The notes beneath the pieces are model-generated. The model was not told where the DNA came from. It worked only from the letters and a program-made list of their open reading frames with translations, and searched no databases. Below are positions 8,701-17,954 of a stretch of DNA of 64,000 nucleotides, in pieces. This DNA comes from Psychromonas marina (GTDB lineage: Bacteria; Pseudomonadota; Gammaproteobacteria; Enterobacterales; Psychromonadaceae). Location: assembly GCF_030161115.1 (NCBI RefSeq), contig NZ_BSPQ01000026.1, forward strand, positions 1 to 64,000, in the 5' to 3' direction. The stretch's first letter is position 1. Each line of letters starts with the position of its first letter. Both the position numbers and the translations under genes were made by a program.

Positions 8701-10318
8701 TTGCAATTGACGCCAAGTTACCCATGGTATTGTCATATAAAGCATTAAATACCAACATGTGACGACAATGAGTAATAAAACATTCACGCGTTTCTGGGTG
8801 GCTAACAACATCAATCGTTGTTAACTCAGAAAGCTCAGGCCAGCTATCGGTCATTGGTAATGTTTTTTCATCTTCAAGGTACGCAATAAGAGCACGGAAG
8901 TTATCTTCTGCACTGCTCTTCCAACGGTTATATAAAGACCAAGTCAGATTTATTAACAGTGTGCTACGCGCATTGTCGTAGTTAGCAACAGGTTCACCAA
9001 GGATTAATTTAGTAAATGCGTTACGCTCAACACTTTTATCTTCACGCTTAGAAAGGAAGGTTTTCCAGTTTTTATTTAACTTATCATCGTAGATAAGTTT
9101 ATCTGGATTAGTTAACCAACTTACAAATACCTTTTTACGATCTTCTTCAATACGCGCTTTTAGGTCACCTTCAGGAATGGTCATTTTTGATAAACGACCA
9201 TATTCATTCTTCTGAATCGTTTTGATACGAGAGCGAAGTGTCAGATAACGCATGTAACGGTAAGTCGTACCAAAGGCATTGTTATGCACGGTTGGATTTT
9301 TCGCGATTAAGCGTGCATTTTCAGAAGCATTTTCAACAGCAACTAATTTGCTAGATGGCTCTAAATAACGCGTTAAGCTGCGATTGTAGTGTTCTAAAAT
9401 ATCAGGGTATTTACGTACAAAATCAACAGAGGTCGATTCGATAGATAAGATACTAGAGATAATCGCTTTTTGTAGATTATGCTGGCGTTCATCTTGGTCA
9501 ACCGGTGAGTAATCAACAATACCGTCGATACAACCGTTGCTGTATAGCTCTTCTGGAGAAACACCAACAGATTGTGCACATTCCTGCCAAGAAAGGTTGT
9601 ACTTACGTGCGATGCTTTGTAAGCCTTTTGGTTGGATTGTATTAAAAATACCATCACGAACAGAAAGTAGAATATTAGCTGTTGCGAGTGGAATAGCACC
9701 ACCCGAGTAACCAACACCAACAACAATACCAACAGTAGGTACATCAACGTTGGCACTTTCAGTAATCATTTGCGAGATACTGTGTGCTTGGTTTTGACTA
9801 TTTGCTTCTTCGCCGGCATCGGCTCCAGGAGTATCGATTAAGTAAACAATAGGTAGCGCTAAATCAGCAAATTTACGAATCGCTTTACTTGCAGCCAAGT
9901 GATGCTCAGGCATCCACGCGCCATTGTTTGAGCTACGCTCCTGACCAATGATACCGATACGACGGGTATAACCACCGAAATCAAGTTCCATTTCCGCGCT
10001 ATAAAATGCACCATTTAATTGCTCAGTAACAATTTTACCGTTGAAACCTTCAACAATTGTTTTTACGCCAGGGCGTTTATTGTCTTCTGCTGGCTGAACC
10101 GTACGTGCTATATAAGCATCAACGCCCAGTTTTTTGATTGCGGTTAAATTTGATTCGATGCGTTTACGCTCAATCAAACCTTCTACATTTTCAGTGTTTG
10201 ATGGTAAAGAGTTATCCGGAAATAACGAAAAGTCTTTTGCGATATGCTCTGCATGAATAAACAACGGATCTGCAATGTTGTTTGTTTCAAACTGAGAAGA
10301 GGAAGGTTTTCCTGACAT
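5756..10318 (-). CDS. Multidomain acetyl-CoA carboxylase-like fusion (CT-BC-BCCP)
   Basis: A single 1520-residue polypeptide carries every activity of a biotin-dependent acyl-CoA carboxylase. An AccA-like carboxyltransferase half (about 90-300, with LIDTPGADAGEEA) is followed by a poorly conserved helical linker. Next come an AccD-like half (about 725-950, with SSGGMQTKEGAAALF), a biotin carboxylase ATP-grasp domain (about 985-1430, with NGGGGKGI and EMNTRLQVEHPVTEA) and a C-terminal biotinyl domain whose target lysine is in EAMKM (about Lys1471). Acetyl-CoA to malonyl-CoA is the likeliest reaction, but another acyl-CoA is possible. The order, with both transferase halves first, differs from the separate accA/B/C/D genes of Escherichia coli. 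It has its own terminator. Confidence 0.85.
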   Translation of the reverse strand: MSGKPSSSQFETNNIADPLFIHAEHIAKDFSLFPDNSLPSNTENVEGLIERKRIESNLTAIKKLGVDAYIARTVQPAEDNKRPGVKTIVEGFNGKIVTEQLNGAFYSAEMELDFGGYTRRIGIIGQERSSNNGAWMPEHHLAASKAIRKFADLALPIVYLIDTPGADAGEEANSQNQAHSISQMITESANVDVPTVGIVVGVGYSGGAIPLATANILLSVRDGIFNTIQPKGLQSIARKYNLSWQECAQSVGVSPEELYSNGCIDGIVDYSPVDQDERQHNLQKAIISSILSIESTSVDFVRKYPDILEHYNRSLTRYLEPSSKLVAVENASENARLIAKNPTVHNNAFGTTYRYMRYLTLRSRIKTIQKNEYGRLSKMTIPEGDLKARIEEDRKKVFVSWLTNPDKLIYDDKLNKNWKTFLSKREDKSVERNAFTKLILGEPVANYDNARSTLLINLTWSLYNRWKSSAEDNFRALIAYLEDEKTLPMTDSWPELSELTTIDVVSHPETRECFITHCRHMLVFNALYDNTMGNLASIAKEAMATKELSRESVSSLVRSSLKGALNKVSDDDYEELKLSFNAWIQNFTDQSDRGETLAKVEEWKSIGAPQMNASLFVIITYFFEKILPSYYASREDASEYNGVINPVRIGRRKDFWNRLTMGYQDLLIQAVLRAEKNKKNNSHNAILDKFFTNFRESRADLMTANLLEFPGFRLSVEDALDKNIKPCGLVSGIGEFTLASGETQRVGIAVSNLSFQAGAFDMASAEKFCALLVKCAKQHLPVVAFISSGGMQTKEGAAALFSMAVVNDRITRFIRDNDLPVVMFGYGDCTGGAQASFVTHPLVQTYYLSGTNMPFAGQMVVPAYLPSTSTLSNYLSRAAGAMDGLVINPFSDDLNDKLLEIDENMPMPTITIQETIERALTGFVPVCNIDDDAFSQADPRALMHPVKKVLVHARGCTAVKLVRKAQDNGIKVVLVASDPDMTSVPADMLGEGDKLVCLGGNTSDESYLNAGSVLKVAEYEEVDALHPGIGFLSESPQFADLCVSHNINFVGPSMTSMLTMGNKSNAIKTAQDNGVPVVPGSHGILTGAEQALDIANGMGYPVLLKAVNGGGGKGILVIEKSEDMFTGFAQVSAEARGAFGNGDLYLEKYITSLRHIEVQLLRDKHCNTKVLGIRDCSVQRNNQKVVEESASTMLPANLQAEALKHTAALADAVDYLGAGTVEFIYDLDQNAIYFMEMNTRLQVEHPVTEATSCIDIVSAQYNIASGASIADMEPANKGYAIEVRVTAEKAALDSEGVMQLLPHPGKVVEYFVPEQDNIEVISMIAEGKEVSPYYDSLVAQFICTGKDRNDTVKKLLEFLDKVVIKGIATNIPLLQRILKDETFLKGVYDTTYLPKFMAELDQQVMIDEMEASASTGVSDVSITVDGSNELKVLATSAGIFYRGSSPAEPDFVHEGDIVTVEQTLGLMEAMKMFSPLSLSSFNRQDAVLYDAKTKFRVERIINANGQQVSSGDLLYIITPL

Positions 10319-10460
10319 ACAGTACCCTTACAAATATAGTAATAGAGAGTTAAAAAATTAGATCTGCATAATTTACAACTTATTAACAGAGGATGCTAGT
10401 GCTGATTTTATAATGCAGGCAAAAGGATAGGCATTAATCTATTTCTGTGCAATAAATAAC

Positions 10461-10498
10461 AGAAAACTCATTAATTATGAATAATCAATGAGTTTTCT
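10461..10498 (-). terminator. Probable terminator after the malic enzyme
   Basis: AGAAAACTCATT and its exact complement form a 12-bp stem around a 14-base loop, 31 bases beyond the malic enzyme stop. On the minus strand the stem ends TTTTCT and is followed by GTTATTT, so the T tract is weak. Confidence 0.55.
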
Positions 10499-10528
10499 AG
10501 TTTTAAAGCGACATTTGTGAGTGACTAA

Positions 10529-11770
10529 TTAAGCCATATAATCATCAGCAAGCTCAATTTGAGCAACGCCCGTTGCCACTGCTGCACGTGCTACTGCACC
10601 CGCTACTTTTTTCAATAAACGTGGGTCCATTGGTTTAGGGATAATATACCCCTTGCCAAACTCAAGTGATGTTGCACCACTCGCTTTTAATACTGCTTCT
10701 GGCACTGGCTCTTTAGCAATTGCGCGGATTGCATTAACCGCCGCCACTTTCATCTCTTCATTGATCTCTGATGCACGCGCATCCAATGCACCACGGAAGA
10801 TAAATGGAAAACATAACACGTTGTTTACTTGGTTAGGGTAATCACTGCGCCCTGTTGCCATAATTAGATCATCACGCACCGCATGCGCAACTTCTGGTTT
10901 TATTTCAGGATCAGGGTTTGAACAAGCAAAAATAACTGGGTTTGGCGCCATCAATTTCACATCCTCAGCAGACAAAACATCTGGGCCAGAAACACCAACA
11001 AACACATCAGCACCGTTGATTACATCTTGTAGCGTACGTTGGTCTGTGTTGTTCGCAAAACGTTGTTTGTATTCATTGATATCATCACGACGAGTATGAA
11101 TCACACCCTTACGATCTAACATATAGATTTTTTCACGCAGTGCGCCACACTGTATTAATAGTTCCATACAGGCAATTGCTGCTGCACCTGCGCCCATGCA
11201 GACAATTTTGACTTCTTCGATTTTTTTGCCTTGAATGTCTAGTGCATTAAGCATACCTGCAGCGGTTACAATCGCAGTACCGTGCTGATCATCATGAAAT
11301 ACAGGGATACTACAACGGTGTTTTAACTCTTTTTCGATAACAAAACACTCTGGCGCTTTAATATCTTCAAGGTTAATACCACCAAAGGTATCAGCAATAT
11401 TAGCCACAGTATTAATAAACTCTTCTGGCGTGCGATGTTTTACTTCAATATCGATCGAATCAAGGTTAGCAAAACGTTTAAATAATAAAGCTTTACCTTC
11501 CATTACTGGTTTCGATGCTAACGGTCCTAAATTGCCTAGACCTAAAATCGCACTACCATTAGTAATAACCGCGACTAAGTTACCTTTAGCAGTATATTTA
11601 TAAACATCATCAGGATTTGCAGCGATTTCACGTACCGGCTCGGCAACCCCTGGGCTGTATGCGAGAGATAGGTCATCGGCAGTTTCAGCAGAAGTGGTAA
11701 TTTCAACACTAATTTTCCCAGGTTTTGGGAGTGCGTGGTAATCGAGGGCTTGTTGGCGCAAATCAGACAT
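10529..11770 (-). CDS. Malic enzyme, short form (malate to pyruvate)
   Basis: Oxidatively decarboxylates malate to pyruvate with NAD or NADP. The 413-residue product begins MSDLRQQALDYHALPKPGKI, the usual start of MaeB-type enzymes. It has the catalytic region LAYSPGVAEP (about 37-46), the metal-site segment FHDDQHGTAIV (about 159-169) and the dinucleotide-binding GAGAAAIACMELL (about 193-205). It lacks the C-terminal phosphotransacetylase-like domain of Escherichia coli MaeB, so it is the short form. From memory, Vibrio genomes keep this gene close to rpmE and priA, which here lie beyond the nif island. Confidence 0.92.
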   Translation of the reverse strand: MSDLRQQALDYHALPKPGKISVEITTSAETADDLSLAYSPGVAEPVREIAANPDDVYKYTAKGNLVAVITNGSAILGLGNLGPLASKPVMEGKALLFKRFANLDSIDIEVKHRTPEEFINTVANIADTFGGINLEDIKAPECFVIEKELKHRCSIPVFHDDQHGTAIVTAAGMLNALDIQGKKIEEVKIVCMGAGAAAIACMELLIQCGALREKIYMLDRKGVIHTRRDDINEYKQRFANNTDQRTLQDVINGADVFVGVSGPDVLSAEDVKLMAPNPVIFACSNPDPEIKPEVAHAVRDDLIMATGRSDYPNQVNNVLCFPFIFRGALDARASEINEEMKVAAVNAIRAIAKEPVPEAVLKASGATSLEFGKGYIIPKPMDPRLLKKVAGAVARAAVATGVAQIELADDYMA

Positions 11771-11862
11771 GTGTAAGTTCCATTAATCGTATGAAGAGGT
11801 TAAACCATAAAGAAAGTGTGATAATAGTCAAGTTTTGACCAAAATTACAGTTTTAATTCATA

Positions 11863-12606
11863 TTAGGGTAATATTTGTGCAGGGTGATAGAGGATTATTT
11901 TGGGCTTATTACGCGAAAAAAACAACTTTCCATTAATCAATAATTTGCTGTGTAATGACAAGTCGATATCACTATCCGAGAACTGTTTTACATTAGATTT
12001 ACGAATAAAAACGCTTAAAGAGCGATCAAGTATCAAGGTTAAGCCTTTATTAGTTTGCTGCTTATCGCTGATTCTGCCACTAATATAGGTATAACCTTTA
12101 TCGCTTTTTTGTAAGCGTTTGGCTGACAAAGGTTTAAAATCTGACCAGAGTGCTCTTTTACGTAACTTGGCTTGCTGTTGCGCATCTTGGAAGCAACGCC
12201 AAAACTTATCATTTTTTCCAATCACCCAGTGCTGCGCAAAACCCGCTTTAAGCTGCAACAGCCCTAAGTTTCTTCCTGTTTTACTATAGACGTAGGCGAG
12301 TTTTCGCCCATATTTATCCTGTTTAGTTTTATCATACACAAGGTGTAATTTATCGCCCGGACGAATATATCTTTCGAGCAGCCCTTTTGCTTCAAGGGCA
12401 TAGGGGTCCGATTGACTGAGTTCGCGATGATTAATCTCCGGTGTATTGATACCAATAAAACGTATTCGACGGTCATTATCTAATGTCACCGTATCACCAT
12501 CATTGATTGTTTTTAAGATAACCGTTTCATCCCACTCAACGGGCGGGCAATCAGCAAAGCTAAAAGAAGTACTCAGCAACAGATAAAATAGACAAACGAA
12601 ACGCAC
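11863..12606 (-). CDS. Secreted thermonuclease-like (SNase) protein
   Basis: The 247-residue product has a signal peptide (MRFVCLFYLLLSTSFSFADC) and an SNase-fold domain (about 25-155). The family hallmarks are visible: NDGDTVTLDNDRRIRFIGIN (about 35-54) followed by TPE, and a DKYGRKLAYVY motif (about 97-107) with the catalytic arginine. It should be a calcium-dependent nuclease in the periplasm or outside the cell; residues 160-247 form a second domain I do not recognise. The start is GTG, preceded by AAGGAG eight bases upstream. It is the last housekeeping-type gene before the nif island. Confidence 0.82.
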   Translation of the reverse strand: MRFVCLFYLLLSTSFSFADCPPVEWDETVILKTINDGDTVTLDNDRRIRFIGINTPEINHRELSQSDPYALEAKGLLERYIRPGDKLHLVYDKTKQDKYGRKLAYVYSKTGRNLGLLQLKAGFAQHWVIGKNDKFWRCFQDAQQQAKLRKRALWSDFKPLSAKRLQKSDKGYTYISGRISDKQQTNKGLTLILDRSLSVFIRKSNVKQFSDSDIDLSLHSKLLINGKLFFSRNKPKIILYHPAQILP

Positions 12607-12726
12607 AATTACTCTCCTTTTTAGACTTAACCTTTATTGACTATATAAGAAAATCGTCAAAAATCACTTTAAAAGGGGCGTAGTGATACTCCTTTTAATA
12701 AATAGTGCCCAACATGCACAATACTT

Positions 12727-12742
12727 TGTCCTACTTGTTACA
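12727..12742 (+). promoter_or_regulatory. NifA upstream activator site for nifH
   Basis: TGTCCTACTTGTTACA is an exact TGT-N10-ACA, the NifA-binding consensus. Its right end is 105 bases upstream of the -24 element of the nifH promoter, a normal distance for looping. Confidence 0.85.
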
Positions 12743-12818
12743 AAACCCCTCATTTTTGTAATTTCAAAGATGTAAACAGGCCTTAGGTAAACCACCACAT
12801 AAAAAACAAATCATTAAA

Positions 12819-12831
12819 AATCAACTAGATA
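12819..12831 (+). promoter_or_regulatory. Possible IHF site between NifA site and nifH promoter
   Basis: AATCAACTAGATA matches the IHF consensus WATCAANNNNTTR at all but one of the defined positions. It is placed between the activator site and the promoter, where IHF bends DNA in other nifH promoters. This is a weak sequence match supported by position only. Confidence 0.4.
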
Positions 12832-12847
12832 ACGCACAAAAATAATT

Positions 12848-12863
12848 TGGTACGTGTAATGCA
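12848..12863 (+). promoter_or_regulatory. Sigma-54 promoter of nifHDKTY
   Basis: TGGTACGTGTAATGCA has the invariant GG and GC of a -24/-12 promoter with correct spacing (TGGCAC-N5-TTGCA consensus). It is 66 bases before the nifH ATG, leaving an untranslated leader of about 55 bases. Confidence 0.88.
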
Positions 12864-12878
12864 ATTAGATAACTGTAA

Positions 12879-13832
<954 letters not shown>

Positions 13833-13848
13833 ATAAAAGGGGCCTTTT

Positions 13849-15309
13849 ATGACTAGCATTAAAGAGCAACATGAAAAAATGATCGAAGAGGTGCTTGAGG
13901 TTTACCCCGCGGCAGCCAAAGCTGACCGCGCGAAACATTTAGGCACTAGTGATAGCAGTTGCACAAGTAGCTGTATAACCTCTAACCGTAAATCTCAACC
14001 CGGCGTAATGACAGCACGTGGCTGTGCTTATGCTGGCTCTAAGGGTGTTGTTTTTGGCCCAATCAAAGACATGATCCATGTTAGCCACGGCCCTGTTGGT
14101 TGTGGTCAGTATTCACGCGCTGGACGACGCAACTATTACACCGGTAAAACGGGGGTAAACACCTTTGGTACGATGAATTTTACTTCTGACTTCCAAGAGA
14201 AAGATATCGTCTTTGGTGGGGATAAGAAACTCGCTATCCTAATGGATGAATTAGAAACCCTGTTCCCACTCTCAAAAGGGATCTCAATTCAGTCGGAATG
14301 TCCGGTTGGTTTGATTGGTGATGATATCGAAGCCGTAGCGAAAGAGACACAAGCGAAAACAGGCAAGGTCGTTGTGCCGGTACGCTGTGAGGGTTTCCGC
14401 GGTGTTTCTCAATCCCTTGGTCACCATATCGCCAATGATGCGGTACGTGACAAAATTATTGATAACCGTGAACAGGAGGTCTTTGAAGGCACCCCTTATG
14501 ATGTGGCCTTAATCGGTGATTACAATATCGGTGGTGATGCTTGGTCAACGCGACTATTGCTAGAAGAGATTGGTCTTCGTGTTATCTCACAATGGTCTGG
14601 TGACGGTACGCTTTCAGAGATGGAGCTCAACTCAAAAGCAAAACTTAACCTCGTACATTGTTACCGAAGCGTCAATTACATCGCACGTCACATGGAAGAG
14701 AAATACCAAATTCCATGGATGGAGTTCAACTTCTTTGGTCCAACTAAAATTGCAGCATCACTGACTGAGATCGCTTCTAAGTTTGATGCAACGATTCAGG
14801 AAAAAGCGAAACAAGTGATTGCCGGTTACGAAGCGCAATGGGCAGCGGTTGTTGCTAAGTACAAACCGCGTTTACAGGGCAAAAAAGTGATGCTTTACGT
14901 CGGTGGTCTACGTCCTCGCCATGTAATTGGTGCTTATGAAGATCTGGGTATGGAAGTGGTCGGTACTGGTTATGAATTTGGTCATAACGATGATTACGAC
15001 CGTACACAACCTGATGTGAAAGATGCAACCCTGATCTATGACGATGTCACCGGTTATGAGTTTGAAGAGTTTGTTAAGAAGATCCAACCTGATCTAATTG
15101 GCTCTGGTGTGAAAGAGAAATACATATTCCAAAAAATGGGTATTCCGTTCCGCCAAATGCACAGCTGGGATTATTCAGGCCCTTACCATGGTTATGATGG
15201 CTTTGATATCTTCGCCCGCGATATGGATATGACACTGAATAACCCATGCTGGGACAAAATGACTGCACCTTGGCTTGTTGAAAAAGATGAGTTAAAGAAA
15301 ACAGCTTAG
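13849..15309 (+). CDS. nifD: Nitrogenase MoFe protein alpha chain NifD
   Basis: Forms the alpha2beta2 dinitrogenase with NifK and holds the FeMo cofactor where N2 is reduced. P-cluster ligands are Cys59, Cys85 and Cys151 (in [11 protein letters not shown]). The FeMo-cofactor ligands are Cys271 ([11 protein letters not shown]) and His438 ([13 protein letters not shown]). The length of 486 residues and the His/Cys set identify the molybdenum enzyme rather than VnfD or AnfD. It starts 16 bases after nifH. A 114-base gap containing a stable hairpin separates it from nifK. Confidence 0.99.
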   Translation: MTSIKEQHEKMIEEVLEVYPAAAKADRAKHLGTSDSSCTSSCITSNRKSQPGVMTARGCAYAGSKGVVFGPIKDMIHVSHGPVGCGQYSRAGRRNYYTGKTGVNTFGTMNFTSDFQEKDIVFGGDKKLAILMDELETLFPLSKGISIQSECPVGLIGDDIEAVAKETQAKTGKVVVPVRCEGFRGVSQSLGHHIANDAVRDKIIDNREQEVFEGTPYDVALIGDYNIGGDAWSTRLLLEEIGLRVISQWSGDGTLSEMELNSKAKLNLVHCYRSVNYIARHMEEKYQIPWMEFNFFGPTKIAASLTEIASKFDATIQEKAKQVIAGYEAQWAAVVAKYKPRLQGKKVMLYVGGLRPRHVIGAYEDLGMEVVGTGYEFGHNDDYDRTQPDVKDATLIYDDVTGYEFEEFVKKIQPDLIGSGVKEKYIFQKMGIPFRQMHSWDYSGPYHGYDGFDIFARDMDMTLNNPCWDKMTAPWLVEKDELKKTA

Positions 15310-15342
15310 CCAAATAACCTAACCACAGTTCATGTATATGCA

Positions 15343-15368
15343 GCAGTAGCAACAAAGATTGCTACTGC
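15343..15368 (+). other. Hairpin between nifD and nifK
   Basis: GCAGTAGCAA and TTGCTACTGC form a perfect 10-bp stem around a six-base loop in the 114-base nifD-nifK gap. No T tract follows, so it is more likely to be an RNA-stabilising or processing structure, or a weak pause, than a terminator. Confidence 0.6.
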
Positions 15369-15423
15369 GCCCCTATTAAGACCTGGCTGTTCTTCGAGAA
15401 CGGAAGCAGGAGGAGAATAAATT

Positions 15424-16995
15424 ATGAGTCAAACAATAGATGAAATAAAACCTGGGTATCCGTTATTTAAACAACCGGAATACCAAGATTTAATCGCCCG
15501 CAAACGTGCTTTATCGGAAGAAGCGCATAGCGATCAAAAAATCGAAGAGGTTTTTCAATGGACAACGACACAAGCGTACCAAGATTTAAACTTTGAACGT
15601 AAAGCATTAACGGTTAACCCTGCAAAAGCGTGTCAGCCTTTAGGATCGGTACTGTGTTCTCTCGGTTTTGAAAAAACCTTACCCTATGTACATGGTTCGC
15701 AAGGTTGTGTTGCTTACTTCCGTAGTTACTTCAACCGCCACTTTAAAGAGCCGATTGCTTGTGTTTCTGATTCCATGACCGAGGATGCAGCGGTATTTGG
15801 TGGCAACAAAAATATGGATGCCGGTTTAGCAAATGCATACGCACTCTACAAACCTGAAATAATTGCCGTTTCAACTACCTGTATGGCGGAAGTAATCGGT
15901 GATGATCTTAATGCATTTGTGGGTAACGCTAAAAATGACGGTCATTTACCAAAAGATATTCCAACACCACTTGCTAATACCCCCAGTTTTGTGGGTAGTC
16001 ATATTACCGGTTGGGATGCGATGTTTGATGGCTTCTGTAAGAACTTTACCAGTAAATCAATGGAGGACAAAGAGGTTGGTAGTAACAACAAAATCAACCT
16101 TGTCACAGGTTTTGAAACCTACCTCGGTAACTACCGAGTACTGCACCGCATGATGCAAGAGATGGATATTCCATACAGTCTGCTTTCAGACCCATCTGAA
16201 GTGTTAGACACACCAGCAGATGGCCAATACCGTATGTACTCTGGTGGTACAACCGCTGATGAGATGAAAGATGCACCGAATGCAATCGACACGTTACTAT
16301 TGCAACCTTGGGCGCTTATTAAAACCAAAAAGACCGTTAAAAATGTTTGGAAGCAGCCTGCGACACCAATGAGCGTACCGATTGGCTTAGACAATACCGA
16401 TGCATTTTTAATGACCTTAAGTGAACTAACAGGAAAATCAGTTGCTGATTCATTAACCCTAGAACGTGGTCGTCTGGTTGACATGATGACCGATAGTCAT
16501 ACTTGGTTACACGGTAAAAAATTCGGTATCTACGGCGACCCAGATTACCTACTGGGTATGGTTAAGTTCCTATTAGAGTTAGGCTGTGAACCAACCACTA
16601 TTCTTTGCCACAATGGTACTAAAAAATGGGGGAAAGCGATGCAAGCAATCCTTGATTCAAGCCCTTACGGCACGGACTGTAAAGTGTTTATCAACAAAGA
16701 TCTATGGCATTTCCGATCACTGATGTTCACTAATAAACCCGACTTTATGATTGGTAACTCCTACGGTAAGTTTGTTGAGCGCGACACCATGGCGAAAGGT
16801 GATGAGTTTGCAGTGCCGCTGATTCGTATCGGCTTCCCAATCTTTGATCGTCACCATATGCATCGCCAAACAACTTGGGGCTATGAAGGTGCAATGCAGA
16901 TGTTATCGACACTGGTCAATGAGATATTAGCGAAGTTAGATAAAGAAACCAGTGAATATGGCAAGACCGATTTTGGCTACGACTTAGTCAGATAA
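15424..16995 (+). CDS. nifK: Nitrogenase MoFe protein beta chain NifK
   Basis: Beta subunit of dinitrogenase; it supplies half of the P-cluster ligands and the docking surface for NifH. Cys70, Cys95 (GSQGC) and Cys153 (STTCMAEVIGDD) are the P-cluster ligands and fall at the Azotobacter positions. The 523-residue length is normal for the long NifK type. The ATG at 15424 follows a strong AGGAGGAG ribosome-binding site. A hairpin with a short T tract lies just after the stop (17003-17032). Confidence 0.99.
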   Translation: MSQTIDEIKPGYPLFKQPEYQDLIARKRALSEEAHSDQKIEEVFQWTTTQAYQDLNFERKALTVNPAKACQPLGSVLCSLGFEKTLPYVHGSQGCVAYFRSYFNRHFKEPIACVSDSMTEDAAVFGGNKNMDAGLANAYALYKPEIIAVSTTCMAEVIGDDLNAFVGNAKNDGHLPKDIPTPLANTPSFVGSHITGWDAMFDGFCKNFTSKSMEDKEVGSNNKINLVTGFETYLGNYRVLHRMMQEMDIPYSLLSDPSEVLDTPADGQYRMYSGGTTADEMKDAPNAIDTLLLQPWALIKTKKTVKNVWKQPATPMSVPIGLDNTDAFLMTLSELTGKSVADSLTLERGRLVDMMTDSHTWLHGKKFGIYGDPDYLLGMVKFLLELGCEPTTILCHNGTKKWGKAMQAILDSSPYGTDCKVFINKDLWHFRSLMFTNKPDFMIGNSYGKFVERDTMAKGDEFAVPLIRIGFPIFDRHHMHRQTTWGYEGAMQMLSTLVNEILAKLDKETSEYGKTDFGYDLVR

Positions 16996-17002
16996 TAGCA
17001 GT

Positions 17003-17032
17003 AAAGTTACCAATACCCGTGCGTAACTTTTT
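17003..17032 (+). terminator. Weak terminator or attenuator after nifK
   Basis: AAAGTTAC and GTAACTTT form a perfect 8-bp stem around a 12-base loop, ending in a five-T tract, eight bases after the nifK stop. The stem is AT-rich, so partial read-through into nifT is likely and could lower nifT/nifY expression relative to nifHDK. Confidence 0.5.
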
Positions 17033-17086
17033 GTCCGAACCCCAACCCCACATGGGGCTCGGCTTCATAAATAGCGAGGAATAGTG

Positions 17087-17296
17087 ATGCCTAACATAAT
17101 GCTAAGAAAACAAGATGGAATAATGACCGGTTATATTGCCAAAAAGGATCTAGAGGCGGAGGTTATTTCACTGGAGTTTGAGGAGCAAGATAATTGGGGA
17201 GGAAAGCTCACATTAAGTAACGGTTCAAGCTTTTATTTCGACCCATTAACAGCACGCCCCACACTACCGATTACTATCAGAATGCGTCGCGCTTGA
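17087..17296 (+). CDS. nifT: NifT (FixU) family protein
   Basis: Small protein of unknown molecular function, found downstream of nifK in many diazotrophs and dispensable in those tested. The 69-residue product opens MPNIMLRKQDGIMTGYIAKK and contains the conserved W-GG-L-L-NG pattern and the late DPLTARPTLPITI segment. The ATG at 17087 has GAGGA six bases upstream and is preferred over the adjacent GTG at 17084. It lies between nifK and nifY, as in Klebsiella. Confidence 0.93.
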   Translation: MPNIMLRKQDGIMTGYIAKKDLEAEVISLEFEEQDNWGGKLTLSNGSSFYFDPLTARPTLPITIRMRRA

Positions 17297-17323
17297 ACGA
17301 CTAATTACCACAAGGAGAACGAC

Positions 17324-17749
17324 ATGACTTTAGAAACACAGCAACTACAAATCGCTTTTGTCTCCACCGATGGTCTCACCGTTGATGGCCACTTTGGTTC
17401 CTGTGAGCAGTTTGATATCTACACCGTCGATGCACAAAGCTACCAAAAAATTGGTGTGCGAGAAGCAAAATCCGGGCGGGGCATAGAGAAAAACGCAATT
17501 CGAGCAGAGATAATTTCCGATTGTCATCTGATGTTTTGCGCTTCCATTGGTGGGCCAGCAGCAGCACGGGTAATTCGCACGGGTATCCACCCGATGAAAT
17601 GTAAACCGCTTAATAATGTTTACCCCACTATTGAAGAACAACTGCAGCAACTACAACAGCGTATACACAGTGAATCACTTCCTCCATGGTTAGCCAAGCT
17701 CACTGGACAAACTGAAACCTTAAGCAGCCGCTTTGATGCACTCGCATAA
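17324..17749 (+). CDS. nifY: NifY-like cofactor-binding protein, short form
   Basis: Belongs to the dinitrogenase iron-molybdenum-cofactor-binding family (NifX/NifY/NafY), which holds FeMo-co or its precursor and associates with apo-dinitrogenase. The 141 residues align with the C-terminal domain of Klebsiella NifY as I recall it, including the stretches GGPAAAR, IHPMK and LPPWLAK. The roughly 75-residue N-terminal helical domain of NifY/NafY is absent; translation starts right at the cofactor domain after GGAG. The position after nifT supports nifY over nifX. Last gene of the nifH operon. Confidence 0.82.
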   Translation: MTLETQQLQIAFVSTDGLTVDGHFGSCEQFDIYTVDAQSYQKIGVREAKSGRGIEKNAIRAEIISDCHLMFCASIGGPAAARVIRTGIHPMKCKPLNNVYPTIEEQLQQLQQRIHSESLPPWLAKLTGQTETLSSRFDALA

Positions 17750-17753
17750 AAAT

Positions 17754-17784
17754 GAAAGCTGAGATGGTTCCCCTTTCAGCTTTC
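17754..17784 (+). terminator. Possible terminator of nifHDKTY
   Basis: GAAAGCTGA and TCAGCTTTC form a perfect 9-bp stem around a 13-base loop, four bases after the nifY stop. No T tract follows, so termination would be inefficient or Rho-assisted. Confidence 0.4.
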
Positions 17785-17845
17785 GCACATTTAACTTCTA
17801 AGTCGTCAGCCATTACCAATAAATGTCGTGTTACAACTCCCCCAT

Positions 17846-17861
17846 TGTCACAAACAGAACA
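17846..17861 (+). promoter_or_regulatory. NifA upstream activator site for nifE
   Basis: TGTCACAAACAGAACA is an exact TGT-N10-ACA. It ends only 34 bases before the -24 element, which is closer than usual, so the activator would contact the polymerase with little looping. Confidence 0.7.
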
Positions 17862-17894
17862 GATTAATAACACAACAAATCAATAAGTTACATA

Positions 17895-17910
17895 AGGCAC
17901 AAGCCTTGCA
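17895..17910 (+). promoter_or_regulatory. Sigma-54 promoter of nifENX-fdxB
   Basis: AGGCACAAGCCTTGCA matches the -24/-12 consensus except at the first base, with a perfect TTGCA. It lies 45 bases upstream of the nifE start. Confidence 0.9.
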
Positions 17911-17954
17911 ATCAATTATTAGATGTCACTAAAACAATCACAATGGGGTTTACT

